Shown here: positions 1-8,326 of the stretch, in pieces
Layout: each line of letters starts with the position of its first letter
How positions within the stretch are numbered: position 1 is the first letter of the stretch
Source: Puniceibacterium sp. IMCC21224
GTDB taxonomy: Bacteria > Pseudomonadota > Alphaproteobacteria > Rhodobacterales > Rhodobacteraceae
Length of the DNA: 64,000 bases
Direction: 5' to 3'
NCBI RefSeq assembly: GCF_001038505.1
Contig: NZ_LDPY01000001.1
Span: 3,596,001-3,660,000 of the forward strand
Notes under the pieces: generated by a model
What the model saw: only the letters and a program-made list of their open reading frames with translations
What the model was told of the DNA's origin: nothing
The model's database searches: none
Position numbers and translations under genes: made by a program

Positions 1-109
1 CTTTCGCTGCTGTCGAAACTTCCGGTTGCGTCGAGGGCGTCATTGGCTGTCTTGGACTCAAACTGAAATCGGTTGAACCGGCACTGTCGGAAGAGGGTTT
101 TTCAGTCAT
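1..109 (-). CDS. 5' end of a divergent gene, probable phage repressor/regulator (partial)
   Basis: Reading leftward from an ATG at 109, an open frame of 36 codons continues past the window edge. It begins MTEKPSSDSAGSTDF and is rich in Ser, Thr and Pro. A GGAG lies 9 bases before the ATG. In Mu-type phages the repressor gene is transcribed away from the early operon from this position, so a repressor is the natural guess, but no DNA-binding motif is within the visible part. The identification rests on position, start codon and ribosome-binding site only. Confidence 0.45.
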   Translation of the reverse strand, partial: MTEKPSSDSAGSTDFSLSPRQPMTPSTQPEVSTAAK

Positions 110-313
110 TCGAATCGTCTCCAATTGGTTGTTGCAGTTGGTGATGAAGGAGCCGGGAGGTGGTTCGAACACCTTCCGGTTCTGCTGGTGTAGCACAAAA
201 TCTGCCAAGTTTCCACTTTGGCATGCGCAGATGTTGCGGCCCTAAGCACGGCACTCGCTGCAGGCGATCAACGCTCATCGCCTGCGGATCCCCACGTTTG
301 AAACAGGCATATC
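110..313. promoter_or_regulatory. divergent early control region with inverted repeats
   Basis: This 204-bp gap separates the leftward gene from the rightward early operon and should hold their promoters and operators. Visible dyads are an imperfect inverted repeat TGCCAAGT...ACTTTGGCA (203-223) and a perfect 9-bp inverted repeat GCAGGCGAT / ATCGCCTGC with an 8-base loop (260-285). The second lies 28 bp before the ParB-like start and could be an operator or a leader hairpin. A + strand frame without a recognisable product is also open from 3 to 253. Confidence 0.4.
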
Positions 314-1153
314 ATGACAGAACAGATGCTCGATCTGGCTCTTGCCGAGATCGCAATCCCTGACACCCGCGCCCGCGCGCTTGACCCCATCTGGGCCGAA
401 GGTCTTGCCCAGATCATCGCGGAACAGGGCCTGACCAACCCGATCACCGTTCGGCAGACCGAAGACGGGTTTCGCCTGGTCACGGGCCTTCACCGACTTC
501 ATGCGGTATTCCTGCTTGATTGGAGCCACATCCCCGCCCGCCTGTCCCAGGCCAGCAGCGACGATGAGGCGCGGCTGGAAGAGGTCATGGAAAACCTTGG
601 TCGGCACGAGCTGACCGCGCTGGACCGCTGCCATCACATGTTTGAGCTGCAGCAGGTCTATGAGCGGCTGCACCCGGAGACGAAGCACGGGGCCGCGTCA
701 CCAAAGACGCAAAATTTGCGTCTTTCCCAAAACACTGAGGAAACAGTCGAAATCTTCGGTTTTGCCGAGGCGACGGCCAAGGCCATTGGCCTGTCCAAGC
801 GGTCAATCCAGCTCTCCGTCAAGATCTGGAAGGACCTGATCCCCAGCTCGCGTTTGCGTCTGATCGGAACGAAGCTGGCCAGCAAACAGACCGAGCTGAA
901 GCTGCTGTCCGAGCAGTCTTCCAAGACGCAGGTCAAGGTGCTGGATCTGATCCTTGACCCCGAGGTTGCGGTTGACGGCGTGCAGCCTGCTCTGGACCTG
1001 ATCACACATTCCCGTCCGACCAGCGACATCGAGCGTCAGACCAAGGCGGTCAGCGCCACGATCGGCAGGCTGGACGACGCGGTTCTGGATGGGGTTGTCC
1101 AGGCGCATGCGGACCGGCTGATCGCAGCACTCAAGCGGATGGGGCGCCTCTGA
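314..1153 (+). CDS. ParB/Srx-like domain protein of the early phage operon
   Basis: This 279-residue protein begins with a ParB N-terminal-like domain. Residues about 5-95 hold the usual beta-rich segment with a GLHRLHA stretch equivalent to the ParB GxRR/ERxRA nucleotide-binding box, followed by ENLGRHELTALDRC, like the ParB ENxxRxxLsp box. An HTH-like segment follows (AKAIGLSKRSIQLSVKIW, about 158-175). Plasmid ParB proteins bind centromere sites and act as CTPases. In Mu-like phages, proteins of this type sit at the head of the early region and are likely regulatory or DNA-binding, but the role is not established. It is first in a tightly packed operon and is followed after 2 bases by the next gene. 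Confidence 0.75.
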   Translation: MTEQMLDLALAEIAIPDTRARALDPIWAEGLAQIIAEQGLTNPITVRQTEDGFRLVTGLHRLHAVFLLDWSHIPARLSQASSDDEARLEEVMENLGRHELTALDRCHHMFELQQVYERLHPETKHGAASPKTQNLRLSQNTEETVEIFGFAEATAKAIGLSKRSIQLSVKIWKDLIPSSRLRLIGTKLASKQTELKLLSEQSSKTQVKVLDLILDPEVAVDGVQPALDLITHSRPTSDIERQTKAVSATIGRLDDAVLDGVVQAHADRLIAALKRMGRL

Positions 1154-1155
1154 TC

Positions 1156-1623
1156 ATGGCGCGGTACCGCGATCCCCTGACCAAAGATCTGTTTGCCTAC
1201 GAGCCGCCTCAGGTGGCCGTCGGATACAGTTCTGATGTGGCAGGGCGCGGACCGATGGACAACCGAATTGCCCGGCTGGTGGCACGGGCCTTGCGGGATG
1301 CCCGCGATGATCGCGACAAAAGCCGCAGGGATGTGGCCGACGACATGACGGTCTTTTTGGGTCGTTCGATTTCCGAAGCGATGCTGCACAAGTGGGCATC
1401 GGAAGCATCAGTCGATCACCGTCTCCCGCTGGATGCTTTTGTGGCGCTGGTACATGCCACGGGCGCGATGGAGCTGCTGGGCTTTGTGCCGGGCGAGTTT
1501 GGTCTGACGGTGATCGAGACGGAATATGCCGATGTGATCGAGGAGCGGCTGCTCGACGATCACATGGAAGAGATGGAGGCGCGCCGTCAGCTGTTGCGCA
1601 GCCGTCGGAGGGCCAAAAGATGA
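1156..1623 (+). CDS. early phage protein, possible DNA-binding protein
   Basis: This 155-residue protein starts two bases after the ParB-like gene, and its stop overlaps the MuA start (ATGA). A central segment, DKSRRDVADDMTVFLGRSISEAMLHKWASE (given here in two parts: residues about 54-68 and 69-84), looks helix-turn-helix-like. The C-terminus is strongly charged and ends in RRQLLRSRRRAKR. I do not recognise a named family. Its place between a ParB-like protein and the transposase suggests a role in early regulation or transposition control. That is inference from context. Confidence 0.65.
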   Translation: MARYRDPLTKDLFAYEPPQVAVGYSSDVAGRGPMDNRIARLVARALRDARDDRDKSRRDVADDMTVFLGRSISEAMLHKWASEASVDHRLPLDAFVALVHATGAMELLGFVPGEFGLTVIETEYADVIEERLLDDHMEEMEARRQLLRSRRRAKR

Positions 1624-3887
1624 AGCAACAGTTTTTCACCGCACAAGAGCTGGCCGATCTGGCAAGGGATCTGCGCATCGGGTCGTTTCCGCAGACCAAA
1701 CGCGGCGTCAACACTCTGGCCAAGCGGGAAGGTTGGAACGATTTTCCGGTTAGTTCCTGCCGTAAATGTGCAGGCCAGCAGGGCGGTGGTGGTCGAGAAT
1801 ATCACATCAACCTCCTATCGGAGGACTTTCGGACAGCGATCCAGGTGCGGTTTGCTCTGTCAGGTCAGTCGCGTGAGATCGTGAAATCCGAAGCGCAGCG
1901 CAGTGAGGTTCTGGCCAGGACGGGCGTCGTCAACCTGAAAGCCCGTCAGAGAATTGTCATGGAGAGCCGGTCCGGGGTCCTGTTGGCGCTGCGAGGGTAC
2001 CGGATTGCGCATGGTCTTTCCATGGCCAGCGGTGTCCGCGCCTTCATGGCTGCGCAAGATGAACTTGCCGCCTTTTGTGCTGCCGAACAGGTGCGCGACA
2101 CCGGCGGGAACCTAAATCTCGACCAGGTGGCATTGCTGGGCCGGGAGCCAGTTCTCCTTGCGCCGCTCTCCGAAGGCTTCGGCCTGACCGCCAAAACGCT
2201 GGCACAAGCCAATGATCGAAGAGACGGATCTCCGGTCGTCAGCGACCGGACGATACGCCGTTGGTCGAAGATCTATGCCGAACAGGGTGTTGCCGGTCTG
2301 GCGCCTGCGGTGACCAAAGCGGTTGAGCCGCTGCCAGTCGGGTTTGAAACCTTTCTGAATTACTACGCCCGTCCCACAAAGCCCTGCATGACCGAGGCGC
2401 TGAAAGATTATCACGACAATCTGACAGAGCCGTCGCAGGCGCTCACCCTGAAACAGGTGCGTCATACGCTGAAGGTGAAACTCAACGACATTGAACGCAA
2501 TGTGGGCCGTGAGGGCCTGCTGACCCTGCGGTCGCGGATGGCTTTTGTCCGCCGCTCCACTGATAACTTGTTGCCGACAACAGTTTATACGGCGGACGGC
2601 AAGACGTTCGACGCCGAGATCGCCGACTGGAAAACCCACCAGGCGATGAAACCAGAGATCACATCGATCCTGGATGTGGCCACCCGAAAATGTGTCGGTT
2701 TTGCACTTTCGCGCAAGGAAGACACCCGCGCTGTCACTGAGGCTTTGCGCAATTCCTGTGTGGATCACGGCATCCCGGCGATCTTCTACACGGATCGCGG
2801 ATCTGGTTACAAAAACAAGGCGATGGATGACACGACGATTGGCCTGATGGGGCGGTTGTCGATCACCAAGATGCATGCTTTGCCCTATAACTCACAGGCA
2901 AAGGGCATCATTGAGCGGTTCAACCGGACGGTCTGGAACCCTCTGGCTCAAAAACTGCCCTCATATCTGGGTGCAGGTATGGACAAAGAGGCCAAGCATC
3001 GCTTCCACAAGGCCACCCGCGCCGATCTGAAGGAATTCGGCCAGAGTCGCCTGCTGACGCCATGGGCGGATTTCCTGACAATGTGCCAAGAAGCGGTGGC
3101 GCGGTACAACGACAGGCCCCACGACGGTCTTCCACGTTATCAGGATCCGGCAACCGGCACTTTCCGGCACCTCTCGCCAAACGAGGCCTGGGCGCAGCAT
3201 GTGACGGATGGGTTCGAACCGGTTCCGGTCGACGAAGACATCCAGGACGATCTGTTCCGGCCTTACGAGATCCGGGTGGCGCGCCGCGCCGAGGTCCAGT
3301 GGAACACCAACACCTATTTCCACCTCGCGCTTGAGGCATACCACGGCGAACAGGTGCTGGTTGGGTATGACCATAGCGATGCCAAGCGGGTCTGGGTCCG
3401 GGAGCTGGACCGCACATTGGACCAGCCGGGCAAACTGATCTGCGTTGCAAGGTTCGCTGGAAACCGCACCGATTACATTCCGCGCACGGCACAGCGCGCC
3501 GCCGAAGAAGGTCGTGCAAAAGGTCGGATGGCCCGTATTGGCAACAAGATTCGCGACATCGATGCCGAGCTGAACAGGCCGTACCTGGTTGAACAGGTGG
3601 ACCCGTTGTCGGTGCCCCTGACGAATGCACCAGTCCGGGAACCGGTCAGCCTGAAGGTGGTGGGAGCCGAAGATACGCCCGCCCTTCCTCAACCCGCCCG
3701 TCGGCGCACCTTCGCAAGCGACGAGGAGCTGGCAGCATGGGTTCTGATCAATCCCGAAGAAATGACCTCGAAACAGGCTGATTTGTTGAGGGGATGTCTG
3801 CGCCGCGAGTCGGCGCGTGAAGTGTTTCGAATGTCAGGCATTGACGTGGAGGCGCTTCGAACCCTCCTCCGTACCGCCGTTGCCTGA
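1620..3887 (+). CDS. Mu-type transposase A subunit
   Basis: This 755-residue DDE recombinase would cut and join the phage ends during replicative transposition. The frame is open from 1392, but the ATG at 1620 overlaps the previous stop and begins the Mu-type N-terminal DNA-binding domain (FFTAQELADLARDL ... TKRGVNTLAKREGW ... GREYHI, residues 1-70). An HTH-like region follows (about 165-235). The catalytic core has Asp in YTADGKTF (about 325), Asp in YTDRGSGY (about 391) and Glu in IIERFNRT (about 431), then a beta-barrel and a basic C-terminal tail like the MuA region that contacts MuB. Its targets should be the end repeats seen at 38239-38288. Length and domain order match intact MuA homologues. 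Confidence 0.95.
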   Translation: MKQQFFTAQELADLARDLRIGSFPQTKRGVNTLAKREGWNDFPVSSCRKCAGQQGGGGREYHINLLSEDFRTAIQVRFALSGQSREIVKSEAQRSEVLARTGVVNLKARQRIVMESRSGVLLALRGYRIAHGLSMASGVRAFMAAQDELAAFCAAEQVRDTGGNLNLDQVALLGREPVLLAPLSEGFGLTAKTLAQANDRRDGSPVVSDRTIRRWSKIYAEQGVAGLAPAVTKAVEPLPVGFETFLNYYARPTKPCMTEALKDYHDNLTEPSQALTLKQVRHTLKVKLNDIERNVGREGLLTLRSRMAFVRRSTDNLLPTTVYTADGKTFDAEIADWKTHQAMKPEITSILDVATRKCVGFALSRKEDTRAVTEALRNSCVDHGIPAIFYTDRGSGYKNKAMDDTTIGLMGRLSITKMHALPYNSQAKGIIERFNRTVWNPLAQKLPSYLGAGMDKEAKHRFHKATRADLKEFGQSRLLTPWADFLTMCQEAVARYNDRPHDGLPRYQDPATGTFRHLSPNEAWAQHVTDGFEPVPVDEDIQDDLFRPYEIRVARRAEVQWNTNTYFHLALEAYHGEQVLVGYDHSDAKRVWVRELDRTLDQPGKLICVARFAGNRTDYIPRTAQRAAEEGRAKGRMARIGNKIRDIDAELNRPYLVEQVDPLSVPLTNAPVREPVSLKVVGAEDTPALPQPARRRTFASDEELAAWVLINPEEMTSKQADLLRGCLRRESAREVFRMSGIDVEALRTLLRTAVA

Positions 3888-3926
3888 CATCCGAAACGTA
3901 AGTCGAGAACTAGAGGAGAGCATAAC

Positions 3927-4697
3927 ATGAAAACAGGATTTGTCGAGACGAGCAACGTCCGCAAGTTCATGACCGCATTGTCCGCCGTCGAAGAACGCGG
4001 CGCGGTCGAAGCCAGCATGGTGGTTGTGGACGGGGAACCAGGCCTCGGAAAGACCACGATGGTCTCGCGCTGGGTTGCGCAGACGGGCAGCATCTACCTG
4101 CGGGCGGATGAGGGCTGGAACTACAGCTTCCTGATCAAGGAACTGCTCAACGAGTTGTCCATCAAGAACCCGCACCGGACCAAATACGACCGGCACTTGC
4201 AGGTCAAGGATGCTCTGAACGAACGGATCAACGAAAACGAGATCGCCGGAAAGCAGTTCGGAGTGGTGATCGACGAATGCGATCTGGTGTCCAGCCGTAA
4301 GGAAATCATGGAAACCCTGCGCGGTTTGTCCGACCGGCACGAAATCCCGGTGATCCTCGTTGGCATGGGGCGACTGCGGGACAACCTGCGCCGGTTTCCC
4401 CAGATTGAAAGCCGCGCTCCGCGCAAGGTGCGGTTCCTGCCTGCGTCGATCGAGGACACCAAGGCACTCATTGCTGGACGTTGTGAAGTCCCTGTGGCGG
4501 ACGATCTGGCGCGGTTTGTGTGCAAGGTCAGCCGAGGCTTCAACCGGGAAATCCTTGAGGCCATCGCTCATATCGAGCGGTTTGGTCTCAGGTCCGACTT
4601 TGGGCCAGACGGCGTAACGCTTGCCGACATGCAGGGCCAGATTGTCATGAGCGACCGTAATTCCGGCAATGCCATCGTGGTACCGGAGGCGGCGTGA
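3927..4697 (+). CDS. MuB-type target-selection ATPase
   Basis: This 256-residue AAA+ ATPase has Walker A GEPGLGKT near residue 36 and Walker B VVIDECD near residue 114. In Mu-type phages MuB polymerises on target DNA, delivers targets to MuA and enforces target immunity near existing ends. An AGAGGAG ribosome site precedes the ATG, and the gene lies 39 bases after the transposase. Its 3' end overlaps the next start. Residues from about 122 to the end recur, about 95% identical by eye, in the prophage remnant at 55108-55513. Confidence 0.93.
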   Translation: MKTGFVETSNVRKFMTALSAVEERGAVEASMVVVDGEPGLGKTTMVSRWVAQTGSIYLRADEGWNYSFLIKELLNELSIKNPHRTKYDRHLQVKDALNERINENEIAGKQFGVVIDECDLVSSRKEIMETLRGLSDRHEIPVILVGMGRLRDNLRRFPQIESRAPRKVRFLPASIEDTKALIAGRCEVPVADDLARFVCKVSRGFNREILEAIAHIERFGLRSDFGPDGVTLADMQGQIVMSDRNSGNAIVVPEAA

Positions 4698-5284
4698 TGT
4701 CGGAGGCCGCTCCCAATATCAGCAAGGCCACGTGGCTGCTGCGTCAGTTTTCTGACGCATCGGTGCGCGGCACGGCGGACCTGGCCGAGTCCCTGGGCAT
4801 CACCACCAAGTCAGTATCTGACACCGCTGCAGTCCTGGTCCGCCGTGGATATCTGGTTCGCAACAAGCCGGGCGAGTATCAGCTTAGTCTTCACGGGCGC
4901 GAGGCGCTGGACAGCAACAGGGTCATCACCTCCGGGCCGAACGGGCCGCTGAAGTCCACCCGCAAACACCGAAACAGCTTTCGTGCCCGTGCGTGGCGCG
5001 CAATGCGTGTCCGGCGGGTCTTCACCATGGCGGATCTGATCAGCGACGCCGAGGATGGCAACGGTCGCCATGAAAGCAACCTTTCCCGCTATCTCGGGGT
5101 GCTGAAACAGGCAGGCTATGTGGTTGAACTGGCCCGTCGCACCCCGGGATCTGCAACCACCAGCAACGGCTACAAGCGCTTTCGCCTTGTCCGGGACACC
5201 GGCCCGATCGCGCCGGTGCATGTGGCAAAGACTGAAGTGCTGCACGACTTCAATCTGGAGGAGGGCGTGCCATGCAAGGTCTGA
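4697..5284 (+). CDS. winged-helix regulator of the early operon
   Basis: This 195-residue protein has two wHTH-like segments. Residues about 8-65 (ATWLLRQFSDASVRGTADLA, then LGITTKSVSDTAAVLVRRGY) resemble MarR/ArsR-type reading heads. Residues about 108-160 (VFTMADLISDAE ... NLSRYLGVLKQAGYV) look like a second winged helix. ATG at 4697 is preferred because GGAGG lies 7 bases upstream; a GTG at 4694 is possible. It overlaps MuB and the next gene. A role in transcriptional control or replication is likely, but the family is not named. A truncated copy exists in the remnant at 54785-55108. Confidence 0.75.
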   Translation: MSEAAPNISKATWLLRQFSDASVRGTADLAESLGITTKSVSDTAAVLVRRGYLVRNKPGEYQLSLHGREALDSNRVITSGPNGPLKSTRKHRNSFRARAWRAMRVRRVFTMADLISDAEDGNGRHESNLSRYLGVLKQAGYVVELARRTPGSATTSNGYKRFRLVRDTGPIAPVHVAKTEVLHDFNLEEGVPCKV

Positions 5285-5658
5285 CCGGACTGACCCTCGA
5301 AGATCCGGAGTGGCTGGAGCTGCTCAAGGCCCAGGTCGCTCAGGGGCGCACGATCACCGAAGTGGCCATGGATATCGGCATGTCGCGGCCCTCACTTTCC
5401 ATGCTGATCAGCGGGACTTATCCGGCTCGGCTGGACAAGGTCGAGGCGAAGTATGCCAGCGTCATCCTGTCCAGATTCAAGGATCAGGTGTTTTGCCCGC
5501 ACCTTCACACAGGCCTGCCGCGTGTCATCTGCGCCCGCCACGCCGGAGCCGAGCGCCCCGCCAGTGCCGAACGCATGCGCCATTGGCGCGCCTGCCAGGG
5601 CTGCGCTCAGAACCCGAAAATTCACGTTCCCGAAACCCCGAAAGGAAAAGACCAATGA
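5272..5658 (+). CDS. small helix-turn-helix protein with Cys-containing tail
   Basis: This 128-residue protein overlaps the end of the previous gene by 13 bases. Residues about 20-50 (GRTITEVAMDIGMSRPSLSM) form a clear helix-turn-helix in the style of Cro or sigma-factor readers. The C-terminal half has Cys residues (FCPHL, VICARH, CQGC) that could form a small metal site. GAGGAGG lies 6 bases before the ATG. It is probably a phage DNA-binding protein of the early operon; its target is unknown. Confidence 0.7.
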   Translation: MQGLTGLTLEDPEWLELLKAQVAQGRTITEVAMDIGMSRPSLSMLISGTYPARLDKVEAKYASVILSRFKDQVFCPHLHTGLPRVICARHAGAERPASAERMRHWRACQGCAQNPKIHVPETPKGKDQ

Positions 5659-6284
5659 ACGATCCCCAAGAACCCGCCTGGTGGGAAAACTCCCAGGGTC
5701 ACCGCGTGCCCGTCGACCGGGTGAAACCCGAAGACAAGATGAAGGACGAGCTGGCCCGCCGCCTGATGGCCGGGGCAGAAGGCGTGCAGGAGGTGATCCG
5801 GCAGTTCAAGAAGACCGCATTCGAGGAAACTTTGGCTGCTCAGCAACTGATTTTCGACCAATACGGCGCCAAGGTAGGTGGTGCGGGCGGCAATATCAGC
5901 TTCCGTAGCTATGACGGCTCAATCGAAGTGCGGGTGGCGGTCAACAAAACCACCGGTTTCGGCCCTGAGCTGGGTGCCGCCAAGGCTTTGATCGACGAGT
6001 GCATCGAGTCGTGGTCAGAAGGCAGCAACGACAATGTGCGCGCCCTGATTAACCACGCGTTTCAGGTGGAAAAAGGCAATATCGATACGGCCCGCGTCTT
6101 AGGTTTGCGTCAGCTCGATATGAAGGACGAGGACGGCAATCCGGATGCACGCTGGAAGCGGGCGATGGATGCGATCGGCAATGCGGTGATCGTTAAAGGC
6201 AGCGCGACCTATGTGCGCTTTTACAAACGCGAGCCAGGCACCGACAAGTTGATCGGCGTCCCGCTCGACATCGCCAAGCTGTGA
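5655..6284 (+). CDS. DUF3164 family phage protein
   Basis: This 209-residue protein matches DUF3164, a conserved early protein of Mu-like phages with no firmly known function. It starts WWENSQGHRVPVDRVKPEDK, as is typical, followed by a helical, charged middle and the C-terminal strand-rich segment ending GVPLDIAKL. The frame is open much further upstream, but the ATG at 5655 has an AAAGGAAA ribosome site and overlaps the preceding stop. The next gene begins inside its stop (GTGA). Confidence 0.85.
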   Translation: MNDPQEPAWWENSQGHRVPVDRVKPEDKMKDELARRLMAGAEGVQEVIRQFKKTAFEETLAAQQLIFDQYGAKVGGAGGNISFRSYDGSIEVRVAVNKTTGFGPELGAAKALIDECIESWSEGSNDNVRALINHAFQVEKGNIDTARVLGLRQLDMKDEDGNPDARWKRAMDAIGNAVIVKGSATYVRFYKREPGTDKLIGVPLDIAKL

Positions 6285-6895
6285 GCGGAATCATGGGTAT
6301 TCCGTTTCACACGACGCAGGGCACCATCGACCTGACGGCTCTGAGGTCAAGCGACGTGCGCGCCGATGTGGTTGCGGACGGTCTTTCCAAGATCAACAGG
6401 TTCAACGGGCGCACACCCGAGCCATGGTCTGTTGCGGCGCATTCGGTGCTGGTTTCGCAGCTCTGCCCGCCGGAGCTCGCAGCCTGGGGGCTCTTGCACG
6501 ATGCGCATGAGGTGTTCCTGGGTGATCTCACAACTCCCGCCGTGCGGCTTCTGAAGTTCCCGATGGTTCCTGTTTCGGCAGAAACCATCGCCTATGCCGT
6601 GCGTCGGGCCAAGATCGATCTTGATCGCCAGATCGCGCGATTCTGGGGCGTCGAAAAAGCGGCGTTCGAGGACCAGCTCCTTCTGGCCGACAGGGCCGCT
6701 TTGGACGCCGAGCTGTATGTCTTCCTGAACGTGCCCTTTCAGACGACTGACCGGGATCATGCCGATCTGGTCAGCCGTGCCACCCGCATGATCTACGAAA
6801 GGCCGTCCCTCACCACATGGCAGAATGCCCGCGCCTATTGGCTGGAAGCCGCAGAAACCCTCTCTCACAGCGGCCAGCTGCGACTGCCCGCCTGA
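6281..6895 (+). CDS. HD-domain hydrolase (YfbR-like)
   Basis: This 204-residue HD-superfamily protein has metal ligands in AAHS (about 48), LLHDAHE (about 71-77) and DR (about 145). These match the H...HD...D pattern of YfbR-type 5'-nucleotidases and related phosphohydrolases. The start is GTG at 6281, overlapping the previous stop; an in-frame ATG at 6293 is an alternative. Proteins like this in phages may act on nucleotides or signalling nucleotides. The substrate cannot be read from sequence. Confidence 0.82.
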   Translation: MSGIMGIPFHTTQGTIDLTALRSSDVRADVVADGLSKINRFNGRTPEPWSVAAHSVLVSQLCPPELAAWGLLHDAHEVFLGDLTTPAVRLLKFPMVPVSAETIAYAVRRAKIDLDRQIARFWGVEKAAFEDQLLLADRAALDAELYVFLNVPFQTTDRDHADLVSRATRMIYERPSLTTWQNARAYWLEAAETLSHSGQLRLPA

Positions 6896-6947
6896 CTTTA
6901 CCCCATGCCCCGCATGGTGCGGGGCGAACCAACGCTCGGAGGATACC

Positions 6948-7223
6948 ATGAGCAAAACGACCAAAGCAGACCTGATCGACGTAATTGCGACTGAGTGCGA
7001 GATCAACAAAACCAAAACAACGCAAGTTATCGACTGCCTGATTTCTTTCATTCAGGTCCGAGCCGCTGCTGGTGACAAGGTGGCCCTTCCAGGCTTCGGC
7101 CAGTTCGAGATGCGCAGCCGCGCCGCGCGCCAGGGCCGCAATCCGGCGACCGGCGAGCCCATCCAGATCCCCGAAAGTCGCGGCATCGTCTTCAAGGCCA
7201 GCAAACCCGTCAGGAAATCCTGA
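6948..7223 (+). CDS. HU-family DNA-bending protein
   Basis: This 91-residue HU/IHF protein starts MSKTTKADLIDVIA and contains the conserved VALPGFGQFEMRSRAARQGR segment followed by NPATGEPIQIPES, with the Pro at the tip of the DNA-inserting beta arm. An upstream frame exists, but CGGAGGA seven bases before the ATG at 6948 fixes the start. In Mu, assembly of the transposition complex needs host HU and IHF, so a phage-encoded HU inside the early region may serve its own transposase. That link is inferred. The stop codon lies in a hairpin. Confidence 0.93.
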   Translation: MSKTTKADLIDVIATECEINKTKTTQVIDCLISFIQVRAAAGDKVALPGFGQFEMRSRAARQGRNPATGEPIQIPESRGIVFKASKPVRKS

Positions 7224-7259
7224 CGCCTGACGCGAAACCGGCCCCGATAATGGGCCGGT
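7208..7259 (+). terminator. two consecutive hairpins after the HU gene
   Basis: The first is CGTCAGGA-AA-TCCTGACG (7208-7225), an 8-bp stem with a 2-base loop that includes the HU stop codon. The second is ACCGGCCC / GGGCCGGT with a 7-base loop (7237-7259). No T-run follows, so these may attenuate transcription or protect the HU end of the message rather than act as full intrinsic terminators. GTCAGGA also occurs in the right-end hairpin of the prophage. Confidence 0.45.
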
Positions 7260-7308
7260 CGATGGGGCGTTGTGGCCCTGTCCTGATGAGCAGCTTGGGA
7301 GACCAGAC

Positions 7309-7509
7309 ATGACGACATCAATGCCAAAGGCGACGCCTCGCGAACACGCCCAGGTGATGCTGAAATCCGGGGCCATCGTTTCGGCCCTGGTCATCAACCG
7401 GACGCGCGACGGGGAGCTGACCGTGATGTACGGCGGCATGTTCCCCTTCAAGACGTTCGGACTGTCACAACAGGAAATCCTGCAGATTGAGGAGCAGAAC
7501 CATGAATGA
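7309..7509 (+). CDS. small phage protein of unknown function
   Basis: This 66-residue protein starts at the ATG at 7309. An upstream in-frame ATG at 7270 lacks a good ribosome site. It is beta-rich in prediction by eye (GAIVSALVINRTRDGELTVMYGG) and ends QQEILQIEEQNHE, overlapping the next start. It sits between HU and a larger unknown gene. No family is recognised. Confidence 0.5.
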   Translation: MTTSMPKATPREHAQVMLKSGAIVSALVINRTRDGELTVMYGGMFPFKTFGLSQQEILQIEEQNHE

Positions 7510-8317
7510 CCTACTTATTTCGAAAGGCACATCCGGCGAAGTTGTCGTCGAACGGATCGTGCGTGAACGGCTCGGATCGTTTCAGAACAGGATCCACGCT
7601 GAACTCTTCGCGGATGCCTTGCGCAAGGCTGCCATGCCGACCGCTGATCTCCTCGCGCCCGTGCAGGGCAACGCAGACGAGACATCTGCAGTCTGCAACC
7701 TCGCCAAGATCTCCGCCGATTGCGCGGACCGGTCAGAAGCCGCTACGGCGGAGATCTCTAGGTGTCCGGCCAGTGCGGCATTTGCCGCCTTAGATGTTCC
7801 CAAAATCAACGGTTATATTTCTGCTCGACCCGAGGCCCCGGCACCGGAGGTAGTCAAGCCCAAACCGACGCCGCCGGTACCGTCTGAGACAGCAAAACCC
7901 GAACCCGCTCTTGAGAGCGCAGCAAAGACGGATGGGCGCTCGAAACCCGTCAAGCCGGTGTCGTTGAAGCCTGCCCCCGAACCGCTACCCAAAATGACAC
8001 GGGCCGAGGAATTCGGATCTGTCGCTCAGGCAGTTCAGTCACCGACGCGCGTCCAGAGCGCCCCCAAGGCATCTAAAAACAACGGCGAGCCTGACCTCGC
8101 TGAAGCGTTCTCACGGATACGCGCGGGAGAAACGGTTAAGGATGTGGCCGACGACATGGGCTTTGCCTTCCCATCGCTTCGGGGAAAATGGGCCAATCAA
8201 AAACGACATAACTCGGTCGAGGTCTCCCCGGAACTTGAAGCCTGCTCGCTGTGCGACAAGCTTTTCAAGCCTTCGACGTCCAGCCCGGACAAATGCTCGC
8301 GCTGTGCAAAAGGCTAA
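7502..8317 (+). CDS. phage protein with Pro-rich linker and C-terminal four-Cys knuckle
   Basis: This 271-residue protein has an N-terminal helical segment (FQNRIHAELFADALRKAA) and a long low-complexity Pro/Lys/Glu linker (about 110-190). A C-terminal part follows with AEAFSRIRAGETVKDVADDM (HTH-like) and a terminal CSLCDKLF ... KCSRCAKG pair that would bind one zinc. This suggests a DNA- or protein-binding adaptor whose ends are joined by a flexible tether. The ATG at 7502 is chosen over 7487 because GAGGAG lies just upstream. No known family is recognised. Confidence 0.6.
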   Translation: MNDLLISKGTSGEVVVERIVRERLGSFQNRIHAELFADALRKAAMPTADLLAPVQGNADETSAVCNLAKISADCADRSEAATAEISRCPASAAFAALDVPKINGYISARPEAPAPEVVKPKPTPPVPSETAKPEPALESAAKTDGRSKPVKPVSLKPAPEPLPKMTRAEEFGSVAQAVQSPTRVQSAPKASKNNGEPDLAEAFSRIRAGETVKDVADDMGFAFPSLRGKWANQKRHNSVEVSPELEACSLCDKLFKPSTSSPDKCSRCAKG

Positions 8318-8326
8318 GGCGGGTCC

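Noticed and set aside
5118..5654. N-terminal extension of the DUF3164 gene
   Set aside because: The frame is open, but overlaps two good genes. The family start MNDPQEPAWWEN with its own ribosome site lies at 5655.
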